A stretch of 52,909 nt of DNA from Pseudoxanthomonas sp. (lineage in GTDB: Bacteria; Pseudomonadota; Gammaproteobacteria; Xanthomonadales; Xanthomonadaceae), in contig NZ_JANJUE010000180.1 in assembly GCF_024710765.1 (NCBI RefSeq), positions 1 through 52,909 on the forward strand, written 5' to 3'. A program made the position numbers and the translations under genes. Below are positions 8,412 to 17,156 of the stretch, piece by piece. Under the pieces are notes generated by a model that was not told the DNA's origin, ran no database searches, and worked only from the letters and a program-made list of their open reading frames with translations. Numbering within the stretch: position 1 is the stretch's first letter; every line of letters begins with the position of its first letter.

Positions 8412-8864
8412 ATGCAGGAACTGGATATCGGCCAGGTGGCCGAACGCACCGGCGTAGCCGCTTCGACCCTACGGTACTACGAGGAAAAAGGCCTGATCCG
8501 CGCCATCGGTCGGCACGGCCTGCGACGCGTGTTCGACGCCCGCGTGCTGGACCAGCTGGCGCTGATCGCGCTGGGCCGCGCCGCCGGCTTTTCGCTGGAC
8601 GAGATCGCCGGAATGTTCGGCGCCGACGGCCAGCCGCGCATCGATCGGAAGCGCCTGCTGGACAAGAGCGACGAGCTGGATCGCACCATCCGCCTACTCG
8701 GCGCGATGCGCGACGGCCTGCGCCACGCGGCCGCCTGTCGCGCGCCCAGCCACATGGAGTGCCCGACGTTCCGGCGGATTCTCAACACAGCTTCGATGCG
8801 TGCACTGAAGGGAACGATGGGTTCGCCATTTTCCCGGCGTGGACGAAAAGTCCCCGAAAGATGA
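8412..8864 (+). CDS. MerR family transcriptional regulator with CueR-like Cys-x7-Cys loop
   Basis: 150 residues from the ATG at 8412. The N-terminal winged helix is standard (DIGQVAERTGVAASTLRYYE, then EKGLIRAIGRHGLRRVF), followed by the LDQLALIALGRAAGFSLDEI effector-coupling segment and a dimerisation helix. The C-terminal loop has Cys109 and Cys117 (ACRAPSHMECP), a Cys-x7-Cys-Pro spacing like the metal site of CueR. The position matching CueR Ser77 appears to be Ile77, so copper sensing is not assured. The gene is divergent from the methyltransferase-DUF2938 operon and almost certainly controls it through the palindrome at 8385-8404. The inducing signal is unknown. Confidence 0.9.
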   Translation: MQELDIGQVAERTGVAASTLRYYEEKGLIRAIGRHGLRRVFDARVLDQLALIALGRAAGFSLDEIAGMFGADGQPRIDRKRLLDKSDELDRTIRLLGAMRDGLRHAAACRAPSHMECPTFRRILNTASMRALKGTMGSPFSRRGRKVPER

Positions 8865-8939
8865 TGGAGTCCGTCAAACGACCAGTAACTGAAGTCCCAT
8901 GAGACCATGTGATTTCAGCTGTTCATCAGCAGAACTAGC

Positions 8940-11807
8940 TCAGCGTTCTCGCGGCCTCTTGATGTGAAAGTGGCTGTTGTGAACTTCGTCGTAGCCAAGG
9001 CGCTCCTGCGGAAAGCCCCATGCCCCCAGCCCCGCATCAAATCGGTGACCGGGAACCGTCAACACGCCGTCGACCAAAAGGCTTCTGGCCCAACCGTGAG
9101 GCAATCTCACTCCCCCAACAACATGCGCGCTTCCCACGGAGTAGTAAACAGCCTCTGCATCGGTCGTGGTCAGAATCTCGGCAAATCTTGCGCGCGTCTG
9201 GGAAATCCAGGCCAACACTCTTGTCCTGTCATTCGCGGCTTCCTGTTCTGGCAATGAAAGGACTCGGATCACCGCACGACGAAGCGCGACGTAGTTGTCT
9301 TCGCCCCTAATAGCCCCCGGAAACTGGTATACGTGGTACAGGTCGATATCGGTACCGACATCGTGCGTCTTGTGGCCAATATCGCTTCCATGCTCTCCGG
9401 AGATATCGTCGATCCGGGTCAGCAACCTTCCATGTCGGTCGATGTATTCCCACGTGCGTGCCGATAGCCAGTCATCGCCCCCCACGTCGCGCATGCCGTA
9501 GCGCCGCTCGGGAACCCGCCATGCCTCCTGCATGCGCCACAAGGCCCGCCTGGGTGCGCCGGATGCTTCTGCGGATACCTGGTTTCCGTCTGGCATCTCC
9601 GCTTCGACGGTGAACTTGTGGTAGATCGTGTGCGCCGGTGGGGGAACGGTATTGATGCCACTCCCGGAGTGAAGCGTCACCCGGACCCGAACCGTATTGT
9701 CGTCAACCATGCGTACGTTCTGGCCGATACCCTCGTCCAGTACCAGGCCGCCCCGCATGCTGCCGCTGCCATGCTCAAGTTCGGCACGGACGCGGGTAAC
9801 CCTGGCACCAGCGGGCTTGTCCAGTTTCAATGAATACCACCGGGAGATTTGATTGTTTTCTCCCTGGAACGGGATGCTGTAGGTCGCGTGATCCCCCTTG
9901 GTTTTCGAGAGATCATCCGGTACGACCTCGGTGATTATCATTTCCCCAAGGTCCTCACCCAGGCTCGCATGCACGACCGTGGGAAGAAGGCTGTCTGCCA
10001 CATTCATCGCCGTGGCCGTCAATATAAGATCGGCCGTTCCATCCACAGTGAGTGACCCCACGTCGAAGTATTGACTGATGTATCCCGTCGTGCCGTCCGC
10101 GCGCCACGCGGGCGCTCCCCGGAGTTGCGCATTGACATTGCTGCCGATGGTGAACAGCTGGCCTCCCCCCTGATTTGCGGACAAGCGCAGCGACCAGGTG
10201 TCGTTGAATACGCTTTGCTTCTGCACGTAATCCGGATACTCGGCAGTGGAGACGTTATATCGGAGCAACACCCGCTGTGTCCCCCGTGGGATCGTCAATG
10301 TCCGGGAAGCCGTCACCGGTTGACCCGCCCTGGCCGCTCCGACCCGCAGACTGATGCCTCCTGATTCCATTGCGTCGGTTCGCTCAAGAGGCTCGACAGC
10401 ACGATGCAGGCGCCTCCTGGCCTTGTCTTCTTCCGCGTCGCGCAACCGCTGCCCGCTTCCGTCCGGAACACTCCTGTTGGGCGATGCCAAGGGCACCAGC
10501 TCATACTGGGCATGGCCCGCGAGGATATCCTTGGGATGCGCCATCAGGACCTTGACCAGGCTGGATTGACGCAGGAAGAACATGGCGTCTCCATGGTAGT
10601 GGAGCCCCGCGTCGATGGTCATGCCTTTCAACATGGCGTTTCCCAAGGGGACCGGCCCGAACGAGACGGCGCCCGCGGCATCGGTGGTCCGGGTCAAGGT
10701 CAGGTCCGTTCCCATCAGGTTGTAGGTGACCTCGATGCCCGCCACCGGCAGGGATGGATTAGACGGCGGCGCCTCCAGTACCACGTTGAGTACGTGCTGG
10801 CCGAGATACAAGGGGTGGTATCCGCCTAACGTGAAGCCGAGCGCATCCACCCCATTGACGCTCAATCGAAGGCTTCTGCCTGCGTATGGCGCGATGGCCT
10901 TCCTGATGACGTCCATCGTCACGGGATACAGGCGACCTTCCGCATCTACCCGGAAGTCGTCCGTCAGAAAGGCCAGCCAGTTGCCGATGTCGTCCTCCAA
11001 TTCCACCTGCCCCACGTGGTCGACCGGTCGCGGCACGCCACCTTCCAGCAGGGTTATCGTGAAATCGTTGGCGTCAGCGGGCAGTATGCCGTTCTTGACG
11101 GAACTGATGGAAATCTCTGCCGGCGAAACCACTTCCTTCCCATCGTCCAGGATCAGTTGCAGCGGCACGGTCTTTCCGGCCATCGCCTGCACCGTGGCGG
11201 TGGCGATCGCGCTGGATGGAACGATGGCCTGGACGGTGACCAGTCCAGCGGGAACCTCCAGCCGCGCCCGTCCATCCGTGTCCGTCGATTTGAGGTAGGT
11301 TCCATCCACGAACAGATAGACTTCATCCCCCGCGCGGTCGCCCCTTCCATCCGGCCTTGTTTCGTTGAAACGGAAGACTTCAACATCGAGGAGGGTCCGC
11401 TTGGGCGCTCCTCCCCTCGCGATGCACTGGCGCAGTTCATCAATGAACTCATGGACAATCTGCTTGCTTTCGGCGGAGTTTCCTCTCACCCCATTGCTCC
11501 CGATCACCAGATCGAGCTTGTCCAGCGCTTCAATGGCCTGAGAGGGCAGCTTCGATTTCCAGAAGATGCTCCAGGCCGCATTCAGATGGGCGGTGAGGCC
11601 TTGCTGCGCTCCATGACCCTTTATCTCGCTGGAGACCGCGATCTTCGCGGCGTCGAACTCGGCTTTGCAGCCGGACTCCTGAGCTTGGCCTGGGTTGGCA
11701 TGGGCATCCCGCTGAAAGGGGAACATCAGGATTGCGCCGACCAATACCAGCGCCACCCCCTTCCCCAAGAATCTTGATGAACCAGACCTCGCATGACGTT
11801 CTTGCAT
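8940..11807 (-). CDS. Large exported protein with C-terminal LAS/M74-like (MepA-type) peptidase motif
   Basis: 955 residues from the ATG at 11807, chosen for its aagggga ribosome site and the signal peptide that follows (KGVALVLVGAILMFPF, cut near DAHA). After a helical start come several beta-rich modules that look like carboxypeptidase-regulatory or Ig-like folds (VYLFVDGTYLKSTDTDGRAR; LTRTTDAAGAVSFGPVPLGN), then a central beta-sandwich. The last ~170 residues hold GHKTHDVGTDIDL (about 811-823) and HNSHFHIKRP (about 943-952). His815 and Asp822 have the His-x6-Asp spacing of MepA-type murein endopeptidases, and His946 or His948 would complete the zinc site. I infer a cell-wall peptidase, perhaps aimed at other cells. 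The gene is less GC-rich than its neighbours, which suggests transfer. Confidence 0.75.
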   Translation of the reverse strand: MQERHARSGSSRFLGKGVALVLVGAILMFPFQRDAHANPGQAQESGCKAEFDAAKIAVSSEIKGHGAQQGLTAHLNAAWSIFWKSKLPSQAIEALDKLDLVIGSNGVRGNSAESKQIVHEFIDELRQCIARGGAPKRTLLDVEVFRFNETRPDGRGDRAGDEVYLFVDGTYLKSTDTDGRARLEVPAGLVTVQAIVPSSAIATATVQAMAGKTVPLQLILDDGKEVVSPAEISISSVKNGILPADANDFTITLLEGGVPRPVDHVGQVELEDDIGNWLAFLTDDFRVDAEGRLYPVTMDVIRKAIAPYAGRSLRLSVNGVDALGFTLGGYHPLYLGQHVLNVVLEAPPSNPSLPVAGIEVTYNLMGTDLTLTRTTDAAGAVSFGPVPLGNAMLKGMTIDAGLHYHGDAMFFLRQSSLVKVLMAHPKDILAGHAQYELVPLASPNRSVPDGSGQRLRDAEEDKARRRLHRAVEPLERTDAMESGGISLRVGAARAGQPVTASRTLTIPRGTQRVLLRYNVSTAEYPDYVQKQSVFNDTWSLRLSANQGGGQLFTIGSNVNAQLRGAPAWRADGTTGYISQYFDVGSLTVDGTADLILTATAMNVADSLLPTVVHASLGEDLGEMIITEVVPDDLSKTKGDHATYSIPFQGENNQISRWYSLKLDKPAGARVTRVRAELEHGSGSMRGGLVLDEGIGQNVRMVDDNTVRVRVTLHSGSGINTVPPPAHTIYHKFTVEAEMPDGNQVSAEASGAPRRALWRMQEAWRVPERRYGMRDVGGDDWLSARTWEYIDRHGRLLTRIDDISGEHGSDIGHKTHDVGTDIDLYHVYQFPGAIRGEDNYVALRRAVIRVLSLPEQEAANDRTRVLAWISQTRARFAEILTTTDAEAVYYSVGSAHVVGGVRLPHGWARSLLVDGVLTVPGHRFDAGLGAWGFPQERLGYDEVHNSHFHIKRPRER

Positions 11808-12034
11808 GTGTTTCCCCTTGCGCTTCAAGAATTCCCTTTTTTGCCCAGGTCTCATCGCGAGGATTGCTGGGCGGCCAGGAGGCATTTGAAGCACAAGGAT
11901 TGGTCTGGGCGGGGAGCTTCATTTGTTTTTTCAGAGCATTCCTAGTGACGGACTGCCCGGATTCGAGCACTGATCCACAAGGAACAATTTCCACACTCCT
12001 GTCTTCAGCAGATCAGAACCGCTGATTCCCCACG

Positions 12035-12060
12035 CAAAAAGAAGCCGGCTTACGCCGGCT
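12035..12060 (-). terminator. Rho-independent terminator after dacA
   Basis: Read on the minus strand, a perfect 7-bp stem AGCCGGC/GCCGGCT with a 4-base loop (12043-12060) is followed by a T-rich run (TTCTTTTTTG; the A-run is at 12036-12040 on the plus strand). It lies about 30 bases after the dacA stop codon and ends the long cell-shape transcription unit. The 11808-12034 stretch upstream of the next gene shows no other clear signal. Confidence 0.85.
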
Positions 12061-12090
12061 TTCCTGTTCATTGCATTGGGCGCACGGAAC

Positions 12091-13290
12091 TCAGTCCGAC
12101 TCCCACCACATCCAGAACGCATCCCACAGGCGCTTGAAGAAGCCGGCTTCCTCGACGGCGTTGATCGCCACCAGCGGGGCCTGGGCGATGACCTTGCCGT
12201 CCAGGGTGACCTTGACGTCACCGATGGCCTGGCCCTGGGTGATCGGCGCGACCAGGGTCTTGGGCACGTTCATGCTCGGCTTCAAGTCGCCGTAGCGACC
12301 ACGCGGCACGCTGACCAGCATCGGCTGGGCGACGCCCAACTGCACTTCCTTGGCCTGGCCCTTCCACACGCGCTGGCTGGCGATGACCTTGCCCGGTTCG
12401 TAGAGGCGATGGGTTTCGTAGAAACGGAAGCCCCAGTTGAGCAGCGCCAGGCTGTCGTCGGCGCGCTGCTTCTCGGAGGTCGAACCCATCACCACCGCGA
12501 TCAGGCGCTGGTCGCCGCGCTTGGCCGAGCTCATCAGGCAGTAGCCGGCGCCGGAGTGGTGGCCGGTCTTGATGCCGTCCACGCTGCCGTCGCGCCACAA
12601 CAGCAGGTTGCGGTTCGGCTGGGTGATGGTGCCGACGGTGAATTCCTTGATCTTGTTGAACGCGTAGGTTTCCGGGTAGTCGCTGATCAACGCGCGGCCG
12701 AGCAGGGCCAGATCGTAGGCGGTGGAGTAATGCTCCGGCGCCGACAGGCCGTGGGCGTTGACGAAGTGCGAGCCCTTCATGCCGATCTTGGCGGCATAGT
12801 TGTTCATCAGCGAAGCGAAGGCTTCCTGGCTGCCGGCGGCGTGTTCGGCCAGCGCGATGGCGGCGTCGTTGCCCGACTGCACGGCCATGCCCTTTTCCAT
12901 GTCCAGCAGCGGCGCGGTCTTGTTGACGGCGAAACCGCTGTAGCTGCCGTCGGTGCCGGCGCCGCCCTCGCGCCAGGCGCGCTCGCTCATCATCACCTGG
13001 TCATCGGGACGGATCTTGCCGTTCTTCTGCTCGGCGGCGAGCACGTAGGAGGTCATCACCTTGGTGATACTGGCCGGCTCGACGCGCTGGTCGTAGTTCT
13101 CGCCCGCCAGCACCTGGCCGGTGATGTAATCCATCAGCACCCACGCGGTGCCCGCTGGCTTGGGCGGCGGCGGAATGGCGACGGACTCGGCCGGCGGGGC
13201 GGCGGGCGCCGGCTGCGGCGCCGGGGTCTGCGCGATCGCCGCGCCGAAGGCGGCGGTGGCCAGGGCGGCCAGGGCGAAACGGAACTTCAT
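12091..13290 (-). CDS. dacA: D-alanyl-D-alanine carboxypeptidase (PBP5/6 family)
   Basis: 399 residues with a cleavable signal peptide (MKFRFALAALATAAFGAAIA) and a Pro/Ala-rich linker. All three serine-peptidase S11 motifs are present: Ser74-x-x-Lys77 in EPASITKVMT, Ser139-Gly-Asn141 in VQSGNDAAIALAEHAAG, and Lys241-Thr-Gly243 in DGIKTGHHSG. The C-terminal beta domain (PBP5_C) ends in an amphipathic, Trp-rich helix (FKRLWDAFWMWWESD), which anchors the enzyme to the inner membrane surface. It trims the terminal D-Ala from peptidoglycan stem peptides in the periplasm. It is the last gene of the mre-mrd-rlpA cluster. dacA and dacC cannot be separated by sequence alone. Confidence 0.95.
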   Translation of the reverse strand: MKFRFALAALATAAFGAAIAQTPAPQPAPAAPPAESVAIPPPPKPAGTAWVLMDYITGQVLAGENYDQRVEPASITKVMTSYVLAAEQKNGKIRPDDQVMMSERAWREGGAGTDGSYSGFAVNKTAPLLDMEKGMAVQSGNDAAIALAEHAAGSQEAFASLMNNYAAKIGMKGSHFVNAHGLSAPEHYSTAYDLALLGRALISDYPETYAFNKIKEFTVGTITQPNRNLLLWRDGSVDGIKTGHHSGAGYCLMSSAKRGDQRLIAVVMGSTSEKQRADDSLALLNWGFRFYETHRLYEPGKVIASQRVWKGQAKEVQLGVAQPMLVSVPRGRYGDLKPSMNVPKTLVAPITQGQAIGDVKVTLDGKVIAQAPLVAINAVEEAGFFKRLWDAFWMWWESD

Positions 13291-13418
13291 CTGCTGCGAA
13301 CTCCTGACTGGGCGCGAGGCCCGTTCGACGAAAACGACATTTTAGGCAGGCATCGGCGGCTGGGAATCCCGCCGGGGCCGGAAACAGGCAAAAACAGGCG
13401 AAAAATCCGCCGCGCGGC

Positions 13419-14747
13419 TCAGTCGCGGACCAATTGCGGGCGTCCGAAGCCCAGTCTGGCGATGCGGCCGGCCAGTTCATCGGCGCCGGCCGGGTCGGTC
13501 GCGCCGACCCTCAGCCGCCACAGCACCCGTCCATTGCTCTGCACATCGCTCAGGCTGGCGCCGGCGATGCCCGCCGCGACCAGCCGGGCCAGGGCCCGAT
13601 CGGCGTTTTCGCGGCTGGCGAAGCTGCCCACCTGCAGTTGCAACGGCGAGGCCAGCGCGCGCGGAGGCACGCCGGGCGTGATCGCCGCGCCCGCGGACGC
13701 GGTGGCGGGCGCCTGCGCGGTCGCGCGGACGGGCATGGAAGTGGCGGCCGTCGTCGCATCGGATGCGCCCGGCGCACGCGCGGTCGCCGTCATCGACGCC
13801 GGCTTGCCGGTCGCCACGCGCACGCCGTTGGCCTGCATCCAGGCATCGAAGCGTTCGGCGCTGGCGGGGTTCCCGGTATCCGGAATCACCTGGTAGCGGT
13901 GGCTGCCGCGCCGATCCACCGTGGCCACGACCGCGGCGTTCGCGACGGTGGCGGGCGCGGTGGCCGCCTGCGCTGTCGAGGTCGAGGCCGGCAGCTTCTG
14001 CACCAGCGCGTCCATGCCGCTGCTCGCCGGCGCGGCGGGCGTCGGCCTGGGCGTGGCGGCCTGGGCGCGGCCTTCCTCGCCCGGCGTCAGCGCGCGCACT
14101 TCCACCCGGCCGGTGCCGCGCTGGGTGATGCCCAGCTTGTAGGCGGCGGCGTAGCTCAGATCGATCACGCGGCCGTCATGGAACGGCCCGCGATCATTCA
14201 CCCGCACGATCACCGACTGGCCGTTGTCGAGGTTGGTCACCCGCGCGAAGCTCGGCAGCGGCAGGGTCTTGTGGGCGGCGGTGAAGGCGTACATGTCGTA
14301 CACCTCCTGGTTGGAAGTGCGGCGGCCATGGAACTTGTTGCCGTAGTACGACGCGGTGCCCTGCTCCACGTAGCCGTCGACCTTGTCCAGCACCCGGTAC
14401 TTCTTGCCCAGCACCGTGTACGGCGAACGGTTGCCGATCGGCGAACGCGCTTCGGCGGTCACCCTCGGCTCGGCGATGCAATCCAGGTCCGGCAGGTGAT
14501 CCGGCGTGGTATCGGAGACACCCGGCTTGTACAGGCCACCGGCGGTGTAGTCACCGCGCGTGGACGGGTCTTCCTGCGCCGGGGCATAGAAGGAACAATC
14601 CTTGCCGGTGGCGGAACCGCGGCCAGGGTGCGCGGTCGAGGATCCCGGCTTGCCCTTGCTCGACAGCGGCGGGGGAACCGGCTTCTTGGGCGCCGTGCTG
14701 CAGGCCGCCAAGCTGAGGGTGAGCAGCGCGGGCAGCAGCCATTTCAT
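13419..14747 (-). CDS. rlpA: RlpA-type septal lytic transglycosylase lipoprotein
   Basis: 442 residues starting with a lipoprotein signal (LLPALLTLSLAACSTAPKKP, lipid on Cys16). The double-psi beta-barrel is clear: GTASYYGNKFHGRRTSNQEV, then LPSFARVTNLDNGQSVIVRV and NDRGPFHDGRVIDLSYAAA. A long Ala/Pro/Thr-rich linker leads to a C-terminal SPOR domain (LQLQVGSFASRENADRALAR), which binds denuded septal glycan. RlpA cuts glycan strands lacking stem peptides during daughter-cell separation. It overlaps the upstream mltB gene by four bases and is followed by dacA, so its function fits the cluster. Confidence 0.95.
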   Translation of the reverse strand: MKWLLPALLTLSLAACSTAPKKPVPPPLSSKGKPGSSTAHPGRGSATGKDCSFYAPAQEDPSTRGDYTAGGLYKPGVSDTTPDHLPDLDCIAEPRVTAEARSPIGNRSPYTVLGKKYRVLDKVDGYVEQGTASYYGNKFHGRRTSNQEVYDMYAFTAAHKTLPLPSFARVTNLDNGQSVIVRVNDRGPFHDGRVIDLSYAAAYKLGITQRGTGRVEVRALTPGEEGRAQAATPRPTPAAPASSGMDALVQKLPASTSTAQAATAPATVANAAVVATVDRRGSHRYQVIPDTGNPASAERFDAWMQANGVRVATGKPASMTATARAPGASDATTAATSMPVRATAQAPATASAGAAITPGVPPRALASPLQLQVGSFASRENADRALARLVAAGIAGASLSDVQSNGRVLWRLRVGATDPAGADELAGRIARLGFGRPQLVRD

Positions 14748-15895
14748 GCGGGTGGAATCTCGCGGCCGGCGATGGCCTGGGACAACTGGTACACGGCCAT
14801 CGCGTACATCTTGGAGTTGTTGTAGCGGGTGATGGCGTAGTAGTTCTGGAAGCCCAGCCAGTACTGCTTGCCGGCGCTGCCTTCCAGCGACACCAGGGTG
14901 GCGGTGGCATCCGGCGCGACCGGCTCCAGCGGGCGGTAACCACGCTGGGCCAGATCGGCCAGCGTGTAGTCGGGGGTCCAGGTATCCGGATTGAATTCGG
15001 GATAGCCGGTCTGCAGCTCGGCGCGCGCCACCACCGGGCCACCGGGGACCCAGCCACCGCGCTCGCCGCCCTTCTTGCGGAAATAGTTGGCGACCGAGGC
15101 GAACACGTCGTCGACGCTGTTGAACAGATCGCGACGGCCGTCGCCGTCGCCATCGACCGCGAATTCGCGGTAGCTGGACGGCATGAACTGGCCCAGGCCC
15201 ATCGCGCCGGCGTAGCTGCCGATCAAGGTGGTGATGTCCAGCTTCTCCTCGCGGCCCAGCGCGAACAGCTGCGCCAGCTCGTCGCGGAAGAACAGCTCGC
15301 GGCGCTGCTCGTAGGCGGCGCGCTGGGGATTTCCGCTGCGCGGATAGCGGAACGCCAGCGTGTACAGCGCATCCAGCACGCGATGCTTGCCGGTGTAGCC
15401 GCCGTAGCTGGTCTCCACGCCGATGATGGCGACGATGATCTCCGCCGGCACCCCATAGGCCTTTTCCTCGCGCGACAGCGCGTCACGGTGCTTGGCCAGG
15501 AACGCCTGTCCGCCGCTGATGCGCGCGGCGGTGATGAAATTGGGCCGGTACTCGCTCCACGGCTTGACCCGCTCGGCCGGGCGCGACATCAGCGCGATCA
15601 CGTCGTCGCGGAACACCGCCTGCGACAGCACCGAGTCGATGTACGTCGGATCGACGCCATAGCGCGCCGCGGTGTCGCGCACGAAGTTGGCGCGCGCGGT
15701 GGCGAAGTCCTCCACCACGATCGGTACGTCGGCCACGCGCTCGACCGATCCCTCCGCCGGCGTGGCGGCCGTGGCATCAGGCCGGGGTGACTGGGCTCCG
15801 CTCGCCGCGGGCGCGGCGGTCGGCGGGGTCTTCGGCGGAGTCGCGCAGGCAACCAGGCCGAAGGTGATCAGGCAGACAAGGGCGCGTCGAATCAT
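14744..15895 (-). CDS. mltB: Membrane-bound lytic murein transglycosylase B
   Basis: 383 residues from the ATG at 15895. It opens with a lipoprotein signal (MIRRALVCLITFGLVACATP; lipid on Cys17). An open frame extends to 16006, but this runs into the GGGAATC repeat and is not protein-like. The SLT_2 domain is clear: the catalytic glutamate is Glu161 in IIGVETSYGGYTGKHRVLDA, and the pattern GAMGLGQFMPSSYREFAVDG is typical of MltB. The enzyme cleaves the MurNAc-GlcNAc bond to give 1,6-anhydro ends in the periplasm. It is coupled to rlpA by an ATGA overlap (14744-14747). Confidence 0.95.
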   Translation of the reverse strand: MIRRALVCLITFGLVACATPPKTPPTAAPAASGAQSPRPDATAATPAEGSVERVADVPIVVEDFATARANFVRDTAARYGVDPTYIDSVLSQAVFRDDVIALMSRPAERVKPWSEYRPNFITAARISGGQAFLAKHRDALSREEKAYGVPAEIIVAIIGVETSYGGYTGKHRVLDALYTLAFRYPRSGNPQRAAYEQRRELFFRDELAQLFALGREEKLDITTLIGSYAGAMGLGQFMPSSYREFAVDGDGDGRRDLFNSVDDVFASVANYFRKKGGERGGWVPGGPVVARAELQTGYPEFNPDTWTPDYTLADLAQRGYRPLEPVAPDATATLVSLEGSAGKQYWLGFQNYYAITRYNNSKMYAMAVYQLSQAIAGREIPPA

Positions 15896-15954
15896 CGGGC
15901 GCGAGGTTAGCACGCTCAACGCCGGGAATCGTGAATGTTTGTGAGGGTGGGAAT

Positions 15955-16032
15955 CGGGAATGGAGAATGGGGAATCGTCTGGAGCAAGAGCTTCTGCCTT
16001 TGCCATTCCCTATTCCCGATTCTCCATTCCCG
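15955..16032. repeat. Inverted GGGAATC-type intergenic repeat
   Basis: Two 23-base arms, 15955-15977 and 16010-16032, are near-perfect reverse complements, each built from GGGAAT/GAGAAT units. They flank a 32-base loop between mltB and rodA and could form a strong hairpin in RNA. Related GGGAATC strings occur near 20934-20966, 41097-41197 and 51465-51490, always between genes. This type of short repeat is common in Xanthomonadaceae genomes. A role in RNA stability or attenuation inside the operon is possible but not shown. Confidence 0.75.
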
Positions 16033-16037
16033 TCCCC

Positions 16038-17156
16038 TCAATACCCATGCACCGGCCGGTGCGCGCGTACCGCCATCACCAGGCCGAGGCCGGCCAGCAG
16101 CGAGACCGCGGAGGTGCCGCCGTAACTCAACAGCGGCATCGGCACGCCGACCACCGGCAGCAGGCCGGAGATCATGCCGCCGTTGACGATCACGTAGACG
16201 AAGAAGGCCAGGCCCAGCGAGCCGGCCAGCAGGCGCGAATAGGTGTCGCGCGCCTCGATCGCGATCCACAGGCAGCGCCCGACCACGAACAGGTACAGCG
16301 CCAGCACCACCGCCACGCCGATCCAGCCGAACTCCTCGGACAGCACCGCGAAGATGAAGTCGGTGGTGTGTTCGGGCAGATAGTTCAGGTGCGACTGCGA
16401 GCCCTGCCCCCAGCCCTTGCCGGCCAGGCCGCCGCCGCCGATCGCGATCTTGGACTGGATGATGTTCCAACCGGTGCCGAGCGGATCGTTTTCCGGATTC
16501 AGGAAGGTCAGGATGCGGTCTTTCTGGTACGGCCGCAGGAACCAGAACCACGCCACCGGCGCGGCCGCCGCGACGCTGCCCACGCCCACGCCCACCCACC
16601 ACCACGGCAGGCCGGCCAGCAACAACGCGAACACGCCGCTGGCCGCCACCAGCATGCCGGTGCCGAAATCCGGCTGCAGCAGGATCAATCCGGTGGGAAT
16701 GGCGATCAGCACGCCGGCCACGATCACCGTCCGGATCCGCGGCGGCAGCGGCTCGCGATGCAGGTACCAGGCCATCATCATCGGCAGGGTGATCTTGAGC
16801 AGCTCGGACGGCTGCAGGTAGAACACCTTCAGGTCGATCCAGTGGCGGCCATGCTTGCCGGTGCCGATGAACAGCACCAGCAGCAGCGGCAGCAGCGATG
16901 CCGCGAACACGCCCGGTGTCCAGCCACGCAGGCGCACCGGCGACACCCGCGACAGCGCCCACATCGCCACCAGCCCGACCGCGAAGCGCGCGCCCTGCGC
17001 CAGCAGCAGGCGCGAACCCAGATCCTCGCCGCCGGCGCTGTACAGCACCGCCAGCCCAATCGCCATCAACGCGCCGAGCGCGCCCAGCAACGGCCAGTCC
17101 AGGGTGCGCAACAGGTAGCGCAGCAGATCGATGGCCCAGCGCAGCAGTTCGATCAT
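16038..17156 (-). CDS. rodA: Rod-shape peptidoglycan glycosyltransferase RodA
   Basis: 372 residues, a SEDS-family polymerase with about ten membrane helices. The start ATG at 17156 overlaps the mrdA stop by four bases (17153-17156). Family signatures are visible: GTGKHGRHWIDLKVFYLQPS, the FGTGMLVAASGV segment with the catalytic-type Asp (LLQPDFGTG), LPEHTTDFIFAVLSEEFGWI and the C-terminal PLLSYGGTSAVSLLAGLGL. RodA polymerises lipid II glycan and works with PBP2 in the elongasome in the inner membrane. Length matches the family (about 370). Confidence 0.97.
   Translation of the reverse strand: MIELLRWAIDLLRYLLRTLDWPLLGALGALMAIGLAVLYSAGGEDLGSRLLLAQGARFAVGLVAMWALSRVSPVRLRGWTPGVFAASLLPLLLVLFIGTGKHGRHWIDLKVFYLQPSELLKITLPMMMAWYLHREPLPPRIRTVIVAGVLIAIPTGLILLQPDFGTGMLVAASGVFALLLAGLPWWWVGVGVGSVAAAAPVAWFWFLRPYQKDRILTFLNPENDPLGTGWNIIQSKIAIGGGGLAGKGWGQGSQSHLNYLPEHTTDFIFAVLSEEFGWIGVAVVLALYLFVVGRCLWIAIEARDTYSRLLAGSLGLAFFVYVIVNGGMISGLLPVVGVPMPLLSYGGTSAVSLLAGLGLVMAVRAHRPVHGY

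Noticed and set aside
12076-13896. A 606-codon plus-strand open frame opposite dacA and the end of rlpA.
   Set aside because: It crosses two certain genes and has no signal, domain or ribosome site of its own.
15896-16006. Upstream extension of mltB.
   Set aside because: It translates the GGGAATC repeat and would hide the lipoprotein signal that begins at the ATG at 15895.
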